Shown here: positions 5,116-12,280 of the stretch, one piece after another
How positions within the stretch are numbered: position 1 is the stretch's first letter
How the letters are laid out: each line of letters begins with the position of its first letter
Virus record (IMG/VR): IMGVR_UViG_3300028073_000041
Span: 1-24,729 of that record
Strand: one strand, 5' to 3'
DNA length: 24,729 nt
From: a virus
The notes under the pieces: model-generated
What the model saw: only the letters and a program-made list of their open reading frames with translations
The model's database searches: none
What the model was told of the DNA's origin: nothing
Program-made: the position numbers and the translations under genes

Positions 5116-5364
5116 ATGCCAAAAATATATAAATTAATAGTCTGTGGTATTAAGGGTTCAACGCTTTCGAGAAGCTTATTTAAGCTATGTATGGAATTAC
5201 CAATAAAAGGTAATTATGTAGAAGTATTATTTGTAAATGTTGAAGAAGAAAAAGAATATGTTTATGAATATAATATAAACGTAGTTCCATCATTATTAGT
5301 TTTTGAAAATGGTCAATTTTTGAAAAAAATGATTCTACCAATAAAAGCTGAAGATATTATATGA
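5116..5364 (+). CDS. Thioredoxin-fold protein lacking the CxxC pair
   Basis: An 82-aa protein with the thioredoxin-type ending VEVLFVNVEEEKEYVYEYNINVVPSLLVFENG: a central strand, a helix, the cis-proline loop VPS, and the strand-Gly turn FENGQ. The position of the CxxC motif after the first strand has VCGIKGSTLSRSL instead, with one Cys but no pair, so ordinary disulfide exchange is not expected. T4-like phages carry glutaredoxin/thioredoxin relatives serving ribonucleotide reductase; this one would be a non-catalytic or divergent copy. There is no visible ribosome site, because the ATG directly follows the terminator's T-run. Its end overlaps the next ATG by four bases. Confidence 0.6.
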   Translation: MPKIYKLIVCGIKGSTLSRSLFKLCMELPIKGNYVEVLFVNVEEEKEYVYEYNINVVPSLLVFENGQFLKKMILPIKAEDII

Positions 5365-6047
5365 AATCAGAATTATTTAAGAATATTTGTGCTGGAATTT
5401 TTTATTTAACTCTTTCTTGGGTAATATTTGACATGAGTTACTTTATAAAAAATAAAGTTTCTAATGAAATTAGTTTAATTAAAAATGAAACATTTTCATA
5501 TCTTTATCAAACCACAGATAAAATTGATAGAAGAATTTCTTCAGTAGAAAATAGATTATTTACAAGAATTTCTTCAATTGAAAATAATACATTTAAGAGA
5601 ATTGATTCTATTGAACAAAAAACTTTTGTTAGTGTAAAAAATATTGAAAATGAACTAATGTTATTGTCTAATGAATATAAAACAATTCCAAAAAACTCTG
5701 AAAAAATATTTGCAAGATTTGATACACAAACTAATTGTAATATAAATGATTATTGTTGGCAAAATTTGACTAGTGATTTATTAATTGATACTAGAAATAC
5801 TGTAAGAGAAACTTCAAAAACATTTCAGGTAGAAATACCTAAAATAACAAAAAATATTGGTTCAATGACAAATACTTTCGATCAGAAATTTCCTGTTATT
5901 GTTGATAACACTACAAAAATAACTGATAATGCTCAAAAGTTTACTGAAAATATGGATAGGTTGACAAAACCAAAATGGTATGATAGAATGATAGGGTGGG
6001 GTGTTAATAGTAGTATTATATATTTCAATTTGAGGAGATTTAGATGA
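5361..6047 (+). CDS. Membrane-anchored coiled-coil protein
   Basis: A 228-aa protein with one N-terminal membrane helix (about residues 8-28, ICAGIFYLTLSWVIFDM) and a long helical body. Between residues about 50 and 105 it repeats an 11-residue pattern built on R-I-S-S-V/I-E-N-x-x-F (RISSVENRLFT, RISSIENNTFK, RIDSIEQKTFV, then SVKNIENE), i.e. a hendecad coiled coil, and a second helix-rich stretch follows (residues 140-210). Two Cys (NCNINDYC) lie between the helices. It would project from the inner membrane. The layout resembles bacterial DUF948-like membrane proteins but I do not claim homology. Coupled by ATGA overlaps to the genes on both sides. Confidence 0.62.
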   Translation: MKSELFKNICAGIFYLTLSWVIFDMSYFIKNKVSNEISLIKNETFSYLYQTTDKIDRRISSVENRLFTRISSIENNTFKRIDSIEQKTFVSVKNIENELMLLSNEYKTIPKNSEKIFARFDTQTNCNINDYCWQNLTSDLLIDTRNTVRETSKTFQVEIPKITKNIGSMTNTFDQKFPVIVDNTTKITDNAQKFTENMDRLTKPKWYDRMIGWGVNSSIIYFNLRRFR

Positions 6048-6556
6048 TTTTAAATTATTATAAAGTGGATGAAGGTGCATTTGAACCAAAGTATGGAACA
6101 GAAAGTTCAGCCTGTTTTGATATTTTTTGTTCAATTCTTCCAGACAGAGAAATTAAGATTTTCACAAAAGATAATGAAGTTAAAAAAGAATTACCAATTG
6201 AAACATTGTTTGATAACTATATTTACATTAAACCAGGAGAACGTGCATTAGTTCCAACAAATTTAATTTTTGATATTCCAGAAGGATATTCTATTAGACT
6301 ACATCCAAGATCTGGAACATCAATTAAGAATGGTATTACCTTAGTAAATTGTGAAGGTGTTATTGATTCTGATTATGTAGAACCAACATTTATTCCAATT
6401 TTTAACAACAGTAATGAACCATTTAAAATTAATAATGGTGATCGTTTATGTCAGGGTGAAATTGTTCCGGTTATTAGAACTAGTTTTCAACAAATTTTCG
6501 ACAAACCATCCCAAAAAACAGATAGAGTTGGGGGAATAGGAAGTACAGGTGTCTAA
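6044..6556 (+). CDS. dut: dUTP diphosphatase
   Basis: A 170-aa trimeric-type dUTPase, which hydrolyses dUTP to dUMP and pyrophosphate and so keeps uracil out of phage DNA and feeds dTMP synthesis. All five motifs are recognisable: I, SACFDIFC (residues 21-28); II, HPRSGTSIK (about 87); III, GVIDSDYVEP (about 104); IV, GDRLCQGEIVP (about 132); V, RVGGIGSTG (about 161). There is an insertion between motifs I and II (PDREIKIFTKDNEVKKEL...), making it longer than the 145-155 aa usual forms. It is coupled to the upstream membrane protein gene and followed by an overlapping GTG-start gene. Confidence 0.93.
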   Translation: MILNYYKVDEGAFEPKYGTESSACFDIFCSILPDREIKIFTKDNEVKKELPIETLFDNYIYIKPGERALVPTNLIFDIPEGYSIRLHPRSGTSIKNGITLVNCEGVIDSDYVEPTFIPIFNNSNEPFKINNGDRLCQGEIVPVIRTSFQQIFDKPSQKTDRVGGIGSTGV

Positions 6557-6671
6557 TACAATAGAAGAAAAAAGACAAGATGTAATAGCTAGAAATTGGC
6601 TAAATAATTGGAAATTAAACGATAAAGACCAAAAAATCATAGATGAATATCTACAAATGTTAAAAAATAAA
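6549..6671 (+). CDS. Small helical protein, GTG start, coupled to dut
   Basis: A 40-aa frame starting at a GTG that overlaps the dut stop region (GTGTCTAA), with AGGAAG six bases upstream as ribosome site. The product is charged and probably helical (TIEEKRQDVIARNW, then LNDKDQKIIDEYLQMF). It stops immediately before the operon terminator, which supports it being a real last gene. No family recognised. Confidence 0.5.
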
Positions 6672-6701
6672 AAAACTCAGGATTTCTCCTGAGTTTTTTG
6701 T
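6671..6701 (+). terminator. Rho-independent terminator
   Basis: CTCAGGA/TCCTGAG stem with TTTC loop, extended by A6/T6. It ends the 5116-6671 operon just before a late promoter. Confidence 0.88.
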
Positions 6702-6705
6702 TTAT

Positions 6706-6713
6706 ATAAATAT
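6706..6713 (+). promoter_or_regulatory. T4-type late promoter
   Basis: TATAAATA, an exact match to the T4/cyanophage late -10 box recognised by the gp55-type sigma. It lies just after a terminator and 40 bases ahead of a virion structural gene with a strong ribosome site. Confidence 0.8.
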
Positions 6714-6752
6714 TTTTACATATTGAAAAATTTTACCTTATAAGGAGAAAAA

Positions 6753-7724
6753 ATGTCACTTTGGGGAAATAAAGATTCCAAAACAATTACAGGAACATCA
6801 ATTTCTGTAACACAAAATAGTGCAGCAGTCACAGGAAGTGGAACAGCATTCACAACAGATTTAGAACCAGGACAATATTTAGTTATTTCTGGTGTTGAAT
6901 ATAAAGTTTTATCAATCACAAGCGATACTGCATTAACATTAGCTGTAGTTTATGCTGGAACAACAGCAACAATTACAATTTCTGGAAACGTAACAGCTAA
7001 CGAAAAACCATCATATATTCCAACAGCAGATATTCCAAATGTTTATGGTGTTGACTCAACAGAAATTTCTGTTGGTTCAGACAATGTTGTAAACGTTGCA
7101 ATTATTTCTGGTGGAACACAATATATGGAAGCACCAGCCGTTTCATTTAGCGGTGGTGGTGGTTCTTCTGCTGCTGCAACTGCTACAATTTCAGGTGGTG
7201 TTGTAACTGCAATTGCTGTATCAAATGTTGGTTCATCATATACATCAGCACCAACAGTTACTGTTGGTAAGCCATTTGCAACAATCGCAACATCAGCAGT
7301 TAACACATCAACAGAAGTTATTACATATAATTCACATAGATTTGTAACTGGTGATGCTGTCACATATTCAAATGGTGGTGGTTCAACAATGGGTGGTTTA
7401 ACAAATGCCACTGTTTATTACATTAATAAAACTGGTGGCAATACATTTAAACTATATGATACATTAGCTAATGCACAAACTGGTGGTGCTACTGGTTTAA
7501 TGGATTTAACCGGAACTGGTAATAACGCACAAACATTAACACTAACTTCCGGTGAAGCAACAGCAGCATCAGTTTTAGGTTCTGGTAATAAAGGTTTCCA
7601 TGCTGGTTGGGTTAAGAAAACAGTAGGAACTGGTGGACGTGCTGGACGTGTTCAGTATGAAACACTAGTTGCTATGGGAACAATCACTGGTGACGCAGAA
7701 GATATTAACTTCCCAGACGCATAA
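6753..7724 (+). CDS. Virion structural protein of cyanophage/T4 type
   Basis: A 323-aa protein with a strong ribosome site (TAAGGAG) and a late promoter upstream. It begins MSLWGNKDSKTITGTSISVT, has repeated beta-rich GT/SV segments, a Gly/Ser/Ala tract (FSGGGGSSAAATATISGG, about residue 130) and a distinctive end (NKGFHAGWVKKTVG, then GGRAGRVQYETLVAM). I recognise this start (LWGNKDS) and the HAGW-x-x-RTVGTGGRAGR-type end from structural proteins of marine T4-like phages, where the gene is strongly expressed late. The central part (residues 100-180, GGTQYMEAPAVSF and YTSAPTVTVG) resembles the YxxxP-x-V-x-F fibre repeats. Whether it decorates the head or belongs to the tail is not readable. 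A terminator follows. Confidence 0.72.
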   Translation: MSLWGNKDSKTITGTSISVTQNSAAVTGSGTAFTTDLEPGQYLVISGVEYKVLSITSDTALTLAVVYAGTTATITISGNVTANEKPSYIPTADIPNVYGVDSTEISVGSDNVVNVAIISGGTQYMEAPAVSFSGGGGSSAAATATISGGVVTAIAVSNVGSSYTSAPTVTVGKPFATIATSAVNTSTEVITYNSHRFVTGDAVTYSNGGGSTMGGLTNATVYYINKTGGNTFKLYDTLANAQTGGATGLMDLTGTGNNAQTLTLTSGEATAASVLGSGNKGFHAGWVKKTVGTGGRAGRVQYETLVAMGTITGDAEDINFPDA

Positions 7725-7743
7725 TAAAAAATAAAAAATAATT

Positions 7744-7774
7744 AAATGGGGCTTGACAAAAGCCCCATTTTTTG
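7744..7774 (+). terminator. Terminator whose loop carries a promoter -35
   Basis: AAATGGGGCT/AGCCCCATTT, a 10-bp stem with loop TGACAAA and a T-run. It ends the structural gene transcript. The -35 of the next promoter (TTGACA, 7753-7758) lies in the stem top and loop. Confidence 0.88.
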
Positions 7775-7781
7775 TTATAAT
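7753..7781 (+). promoter_or_regulatory. Consensus sigma70-type promoter overlapping a terminator
   Basis: TTGACA at 7753-7758, 17 bases, TATAAT at 7776-7781: a perfect consensus. Transcription would begin near 7788, leaving about seven bases before the ATG at 7795, and no ribosome site is seen. Confidence 0.78.
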
Positions 7782-7794
7782 AAAAGTATATAAT

Positions 7795-7995
7795 ATGAAT
7801 CATATTAAATATAAAGATATAGATTTAGAATTTGATGATAATGTAGAAATTGTTATTGAAGGAGATAAAATTGTTGTTCGTTCTAAAAATCAATTTTATT
7901 TTTATCCTTATCCTCAATATCCTCAATATCCTCAATATCCTCAATATCCAACAATAACATGGACAAGTTCAAATACAGATTTTAATACCCCATAA
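7795..7995 (+). CDS. Short protein with tandem Pro-Gln-Tyr repeats
   Basis: A 66-aa product. I use ATG 7795 rather than 7753, since the latter lies inside the terminator/promoter. Residues 1-37 form a compact, strand-rich segment (LEFDDNVEIVIEGDKIVVRSK), followed by a YFYPYPQYPQYP-type tract: four identical nine-base units, CCTCAATAT, at 7912-7947. The tail is TITWTSSNTDFNTP. Aromatic-proline repeats like this are sticky, flexible linkers and could bind a surface or partner. The exact DNA repeats suggest recent slippage expansion. Expression is from a near-leaderless host-type promoter, thus probably early. No family recognised. Confidence 0.55.
   Translation: MNHIKYKDIDLEFDDNVEIVIEGDKIVVRSKNQFYFYPYPQYPQYPQYPQYPTITWTSSNTDFNTP
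7912..7947. repeat. Four tandem copies of a 9-base unit
   Basis: Four exact copies of CCTCAATAT, each coding Pro-Gln-Tyr, within the small gene at 7795-7995. Copy number may vary between relatives. Confidence 0.9.
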
Positions 7996-8001
7996 TGGTA
8001 T

Positions 8002-8009
8002 TATAAATA
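8002..8009 (+). promoter_or_regulatory. T4-type late promoter
   Basis: TATAAATA, exact late box, about 55 bases ahead of the Hsp20 start. A perfect 9-bp inverted repeat (TAATGAGAT/ATCTCATTA, 8011-8019 with 8030-8038) follows at the expected start of transcription. Confidence 0.72.
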
Positions 8010-8010
8010 A

Positions 8011-8038
8011 TAATGAGATGCCTAAAAGGATCTCATTA
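8011..8038. repeat. Inverted repeat in the hsp20 leader
   Basis: TAATGAGAT and ATCTCATTA around a ten-base loop, starting two bases after the late box. As RNA it would be a 5' leader hairpin, as DNA a possible operator. There is no T-run, so it is not a terminator. Confidence 0.5.
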
Positions 8039-8064
8039 AATCACTCGCTTAAATGGAGAAAAAC

Positions 8065-8490
8065 ATGACACTAAGACGTATTAATTTAGATACATTTCCT
8101 TTCCCTTCTTATGATAATTTAACCAGTTTTTGGGCAGAACAGGCCAAACAAACTGGAACTTATCCTCCTTACAATCTCACAAAAAATGAAGATTCAACCA
8201 AATTCAATATTACTCTAGCAGTTGCTGGATTTGGTCCTGAAGATTTGGATGTTTCAATTGAAGAAAATCAATTAATCATTCAGGGTAAGGTGAAGCCTAA
8301 GAATTTACCAGAAGGTATTTCTTATGTACATAAGGGAATTGCTGAACGAGTCTTTACTAAGACATTCACTTTAGGTGAACATGTTGAAGTAAAAGATGTA
8401 ACTTATCAAGATGGACTACTAGATGTTAGTCTAGAACTAGTTGTTCCTGAACATAAGAAACCAAAGAAGTTCACAATTTCAACTAAATAA
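8065..8490 (+). CDS. hsp20: Small heat shock protein (Hsp20/alpha-crystallin)
   Basis: A 141-aa chaperone of the alpha-crystallin family; such proteins hold unfolded proteins and are a regular component of T4-like cyanophages. I start at ATG 8065, because GGAG lies just upstream of it, inside what would be codons 1-3 of the longer frame from 8053. Family features: N-terminal aromatic segment (DTFPFPSYDNL), YPPYNLTK, the alpha-crystallin core FNITLAVAGFGPEDLDVSIEEN-region (about residues 47-68), IAERVFTKTFTL (about 92-103) and the strand DGLLDVSLE. The C-terminal I-x-I/V motif is not evident, which may limit oligomer size. Driven by a late promoter. Confidence 0.9.
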   Translation: MTLRRINLDTFPFPSYDNLTSFWAEQAKQTGTYPPYNLTKNEDSTKFNITLAVAGFGPEDLDVSIEENQLIIQGKVKPKNLPEGISYVHKGIAERVFTKTFTLGEHVEVKDVTYQDGLLDVSLELVVPEHKKPKKFTISTK

Positions 8491-8521
8491 GGAGGGGGGG
8501 AGAATCTCCCCCCAAAATAAA
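8490..8521 (+). promoter_or_regulatory. Shine-Dalgarno plus GC hairpin ahead of a GTG start
   Basis: AGGAG (8490-8494) is followed at once by an 8-bp hairpin (GGGGGGAG/CTCCCCCC, 8495-8502 with 8506-8513), then AAAATAAA and the GTG at 8522. Folded, the hairpin would bring the ribosome site to a normal eight-base spacing. It lacks a T-run and so is not a good terminator. Confidence 0.5.
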
Positions 8522-8803
8522 GTGAAAACATATATTGAATGTGAATGCACATCATTACAACATGTTGTTAGAATGGATCTTTACTTAGATCCATATGATA
8601 CAACCGAAACACCAGAACTGTTTTTAACAATGCATTTATCTCCACTTCCTTTTTATAAGAGGTTAGTTAATGGAATAAAATACATATTTGGTTATCGTTC
8701 TATATTTGGTGATTTTGATGAAACTATTGTCAGTCCTGAATCTGTCACACAAATAAAAAACTTGTGTGAAAAATATGAAGAACTTTATAAGAAAATTAAA
8801 TAA
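8522..8803 (+). CDS. Conserved small phage protein, GTG start
   Basis: A 93-aa protein beginning at GTG 8522; a longer frame would lie within hsp20 and the hairpin. The sequence pattern (TYIECECTSLQHVVRMDL, then LFLTMHL, FYKRLVNGIKYIFGY, FDETIVSPESV, and a helical end) matches a small protein seen in many tailed phages, with CEC-H near the start, a central R-x-x-x-x-I/W-K-Y-I-x-G segment and D-E-x-I-x-x-x-S. Function unknown. A hairpin ATGGATCT/AGATCCAT lies within its early codons. It probably shares the hsp20 transcript, with terminator-like hairpin downstream. Confidence 0.68.
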   Translation: MKTYIECECTSLQHVVRMDLYLDPYDTTETPELFLTMHLSPLPFYKRLVNGIKYIFGYRSIFGDFDETIVSPESVTQIKNLCEKYEELYKKIK

Positions 8804-8806
8804 AAA

Positions 8807-8835
8807 ATCGGGAACCAATGGTTCCCGATAAGTGT
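8807..8835 (+). terminator. Probable terminator
   Basis: A perfect 10-bp stem ATCGGGAACC/GGTTCCCGAT with a three-base loop, followed by a weak T-tract (AAGTGTTTT). It separates the hsp20 transcript from the receptor gene. Confidence 0.65.
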
Positions 8836-8877
8836 TTTAGGGGTAAAAAAATTAATTAAATTGTAACAAAGGAATCT

Positions 8878-11800
8878 ATGAAATATTTATTAAGTTTATT
8901 TTTATTAACGACTAGCCTATTCAGTCAAGAAGCTTCTATTAGAGGAAAGATTTTTGATAAGAATGAAGAAGTAATTATTGGTGCAACTGTTAAGATTCAG
9001 AACGAAAAAACTGGATCTGTAAGAGAAGTTGTAACAAATGAAGTTGGTGAATACATTATCACAAATCTACCTGCTTCATCTTATAATGTAAAAGCTTCTG
9101 CTCCTGGTTTTGCAAATACACAGAAAACAGGAATTAAACTATTAGTTAATGAATCTATTGGTATTAATTTCATCTTAGTACCTCAAATTATTAAGACTGA
9201 AATTATTGTTGAAGGTGGCGAAGTTACATCTATTGATACATCCTCAGCGAAGATTGGTGTTAATGTTTCTGAAAGAGAAGTTTCAAATCTGCCACTAAAT
9301 GGTAGACAAATTTCGCAGTTATATCTATTAGCTCCAGGCGCTTCAACTGCTGGTGGTGGTACATTTGATAATATTAAGTTTAGCGGTAGATCTAATCAGC
9401 AAAATGCTATTAGATATGATGGTATTGAAGGATCTTCTATTATTGATGCTTCTCCAGGTAATCTAAATGGACAGATTTCTTCATTTTTTAGATTACAATC
9501 TTCAATGGAAAATGTTCAAGAATTTCGTGTTGAATCTAATAATTATCCAGCAGAATATGGTACAGGAACTGGTGGTCAAATCACAATTGTAACTAAGTCT
9601 GGTGGTAATAAGATTCATGGTGGTGTTTTTGAATATCTTAGAAATAATGTATTAGATTCTAGAAATTTCTTTGATGCTACTAAGAATCCTTTACGTCTAA
9701 ATCAATTTGGTGGCTCTATTGGCGGTCCAGTAAAGCAAGATAAGACTTTTTGGTTTGCTTCATATGAAGGTCTAAGGCAGAGACAATCAGTTCCATTTAG
9801 AGAAGCTGTTCCATCAGAATCAGCAAAAGCAAGAGCAGTTCCACAAGTTAGAAATCTTCTAGCACTTTATCCAGTTGGAAATATTCCAACAACAGATCCA
9901 AATGCTTCTATTGTTGCTATTGATAGAAAACAGACTGTAGATGAAAATTCGTTTGGTCTAAGATTAGATTCAAAAATTTCAGATAATCTTTCTGGATATT
10001 TCCGTTACTTCAGAGATAATGGTAAGTCAATTCAACCACTAGGTGTTACTGGAAATTCTATTGATGTTACTGCGGTCCCACAAAATGCTGTAGCAAATGT
10101 TCAATGGATTATCTCGCCACAGAAAATTAATGAAACCAAGATTGGATTAAATGCTTATAAAACAAGAGCATGGGGAACTGCACCAATTGTAAATAACTTT
10201 AATCCAGCAGATATTTCAATTAATCTAACTGGTGGCGTTGCTTTATCTGGTATTACAACACAAGGTTCAAGCACAGGATTTGCTACTGCTGGTGGTCTAG
10301 TAAGATCAAATTCTGCTACAAATGGACGTGGACAACCTTATACTAATACTTCAATTACTTTGATTGATAATTTTTCATGGATTAATTCTTCTCATAATTT
10401 TAAGTTTGGTGGAGAATTAAGATTTATCCGTTTATTTACAGATCGTCTTGGTGGTACAACTTATAGCTTCTCAAACGTAGAAGATCTAATTAATAATCGT
10501 CCATTACAAATTCAATTTTTGGGAGATCTTTCTGCACCTTCTCCGTTTAATAATGGAGCAACTGGAGAAAGACAAATTACTCAGAATTATCTAATTGGTT
10601 ATGCACAAGATGAATGGAAAGTATTTTCTAACTTTACTGTTAATTATGGAATTAGATATGAATTCTATTCAGTTTTCAAAGAAAAGAGAAATCTATTAGT
10701 TAATTGGTCACCAGAAACAGGAAACATTTTACCAAATAATCTTCCTGTCTATCGTTCAAATAAAGATAATTTTTCACCAAGATTATCTGGAACTTGGAGT
10801 CCAAAATCTCTAAATGGTAAGACTGTATTTCGTGTAGGAACTGGTGTTTATTTTGGACCTGGACAACCAGAAGATCTAATTCAACCATTTGAATCTGATC
10901 GTGTTAGTAAGACTATAACTAATACAACTTATCCAATTAATCCTACTTCAATTATTGCTTCTTACAATATCAATGATCCAAATCTTCGATTTCAACCAAG
11001 AGCTTATTCTTCTGGTTATAATATTCCGGAAACTGTTTACTCATATACAGCATCAGTTCAACAACAAATTAAAGATAATGTTTTAACTGTTGCATATGTT
11101 GGTTCTCTTGGTAGAAATCTGTTTATTAGAACTCTTGGAAATCTAATCACAGATGTAACTCCTACTGGAACTGTAAAGAGACAATGGGGTGATAGATTTG
11201 CTGAAGTTGACGTAAAGACATCAGGTGGTAATGATCATTATAATGCTTTACAGGCAACTCTAAACAGAAAAACAAAGAGTGGTCTAACTTATGGTGCATC
11301 ATACACATGGGGAAGATCAATCGGTTCATCTGGTGGCTCAAATGAAACTGTAACTGTTGCAAATCCTTATAATTGGAGAACTGATTATGGTAATAATGCG
11401 GCGGATATTCGTCATAATTTAAATGTTGTTGGATTGTATGAATGGAAAACATGGCAGATCGGTTCTGTTATCAATACCAGATCAGGTCTTCCTCTTGATC
11501 CATTAATCGTCAGAAACGATATTATCTTCTTTGACAAATCATCTGGAATGTACTATAATAGTTCTGTAGGGTCTAATTCTGTAGCTGTTATTAATGTTCC
11601 TGGTGGTGGTCAAACAAGACAAATCCGCAGACCTGATTATGTATTAGGAGTTTCGCCATATATCAAGAATTCTGATAAAACAATTTTCTTGAATCCTGCT
11701 GCTTTCTCAGTACCAATGCCTGGAACTTTTGGAAATGCTTCTAGATACTCATTAAGAGGTCCAATGCTTTTCCAAGCAGATCTAACTCTTCAGAAAAAGA

Positions 11801-12063
11801 TTTACACTAAAGACAAATATAATTTAATTTTCAGAACAGAATTATATAACATCTTTAATAATGTAAATTTTGCAAATCCTCCAGCACAATTACCAAATGC
11901 AATTCCATCCAGAATTGGTCAGTCTAATACACTACAACCTGGACAGGTTTATTCAAATGCAACAAAAGGAGCAGCATTCGGAACAGTACAATCAACACTA
12001 GATAAAACTGTTGGTCTGGGAACTTCTAGACAGTTACAGTTAAGTCTAAGAGTCAATTTTTAA
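8878..12063 (+). CDS. Oar-like TonB-dependent-receptor-type outer membrane protein
   Basis: A complete 1061-aa outer membrane beta-barrel protein with AAGGAA ahead of its ATG. Order of parts: signal peptide (residues 1-16, ending SLFS before QEASIRG); a carboxypeptidase-regulatory-like beta-sandwich (about 19-90: IRGKIFDKNEE, GATVKIQNEKTG, TNEVGEYIITNLPAS, YNVKASAPGF); a plug-like region (about 130-245: VSNLPLNGRQISQLYLLAPG, FSGRSNQQNAIRYDGIEGSS, AEYGTGTGGQITIVTKSGGN); HGGVFEYLRNNVLDSRNFFD and GGSIGGPVKQDKTFWFASYEG; then a barrel ending in aromatic LSLRVNF. That exact plan is typical of the Oar/TonB-dependent receptor expansions in Acidobacteria. A TonB box is not obvious. The codon use is as AT-rich as the phage, so the gene is adapted, not freshly acquired. 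It is not part of any known T4 core module. Confidence 0.9.
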   Translation: MKYLLSLFLLTTSLFSQEASIRGKIFDKNEEVIIGATVKIQNEKTGSVREVVTNEVGEYIITNLPASSYNVKASAPGFANTQKTGIKLLVNESIGINFILVPQIIKTEIIVEGGEVTSIDTSSAKIGVNVSEREVSNLPLNGRQISQLYLLAPGASTAGGGTFDNIKFSGRSNQQNAIRYDGIEGSSIIDASPGNLNGQISSFFRLQSSMENVQEFRVESNNYPAEYGTGTGGQITIVTKSGGNKIHGGVFEYLRNNVLDSRNFFDATKNPLRLNQFGGSIGGPVKQDKTFWFASYEGLRQRQSVPFREAVPSESAKARAVPQVRNLLALYPVGNIPTTDPNASIVAIDRKQTVDENSFGLRLDSKISDNLSGYFRYFRDNGKSIQPLGVTGNSIDVTAVPQNAVANVQWIISPQKINETKIGLNAYKTRAWGTAPIVNNFNPADISINLTGGVALSGITTQGSSTGFATAGGLVRSNSATNGRGQPYTNTSITLIDNFSWINSSHNFKFGGELRFIRLFTDRLGGTTYSFSNVEDLINNRPLQIQFLGDLSAPSPFNNGATGERQITQNYLIGYAQDEWKVFSNFTVNYGIRYEFYSVFKEKRNLLVNWSPETGNILPNNLPVYRSNKDNFSPRLSGTWSPKSLNGKTVFRVGTGVYFGPGQPEDLIQPFESDRVSKTITNTTYPINPTSIIASYNINDPNLRFQPRAYSSGYNIPETVYSYTASVQQQIKDNVLTVAYVGSLGRNLFIRTLGNLITDVTPTGTVKRQWGDRFAEVDVKTSGGNDHYNALQATLNRKTKSGLTYGASYTWGRSIGSSGGSNETVTVANPYNWRTDYGNNAADIRHNLNVVGLYEWKTWQIGSVINTRSGLPLDPLIVRNDIIFFDKSSGMYYNSSVGSNSVAVINVPGGGQTRQIRRPDYVLGVSPYIKNSDKTIFLNPAAFSVPMPGTFGNASRYSLRGPMLFQADLTLQKKIYTKDKYNLIFRTELYNIFNNVNFANPPAQLPNAIPSRIGQSNTLQPGQVYSNATKGAAFGTVQSTLDKTVGLGTSRQLQLSLRVNF

Positions 12064-12064
12064 T

Positions 12065-12280
12065 ATGATGACAAATGAACAAAAGATAGAAATCTACGAA
12101 GAACTTCTGCATAGAATCCAACTCTATGCAGAAGTTACACTAGATTCAGAAAAACTAAATAATTTAATAAGAAATATTTGTAAATGGTCCTATGCACATA
12201 GAGTTGGAAATGGTTATTCACCAATTGAAGAGTTAGATGAAAGGATTGAAAATGCAACCAAAAAATTATTGGAAAGATAA
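12065..12280 (+). CDS. Conserved small phage protein
   Basis: A 71-aa helical protein. The motif ICKWSYAHRVGNG (residues about 39-51) is one I associate with a small protein conserved in many T4-like and other phages, where N-x-CxWSYAHR-x-GNGE is typical. No function is known. The start could be either of two adjacent ATGs (12065 or 12068). A perfect 14-bp hairpin, AACTTCTGCATAGA with TCTATGCAGAAGTT, lies in codons 13-24. The next gene overlaps its 3' end. Confidence 0.72.
   Translation: MMTNEQKIEIYEELLHRIQLYAEVTLDSEKLNNLIRNICKWSYAHRVGNGYSPIEELDERIENATKKLLER
12102..12136 (+). repeat. Perfect 14-bp inverted repeat within a CDS
   Basis: AACTTCTGCATAGA and TCTATGCAGAAGTT flank a seven-base loop (ATCCAAC) in codons 13-24 of the 71-aa conserved gene. 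No T-run follows. Confidence 0.85.

Noticed and set aside
7043-7411. Minus-strand 122-aa open frame
   Set aside because: Lies wholly inside the structural gene; its V/T/P-rich translation mirrors the repetitive sense codons, and there is no ribosome site.
8494-8521. GGGGGGAG/CTCCCCCC hairpin as a terminator
   Set aside because: No T-run follows; a ribosome-site-bridging role fits better.
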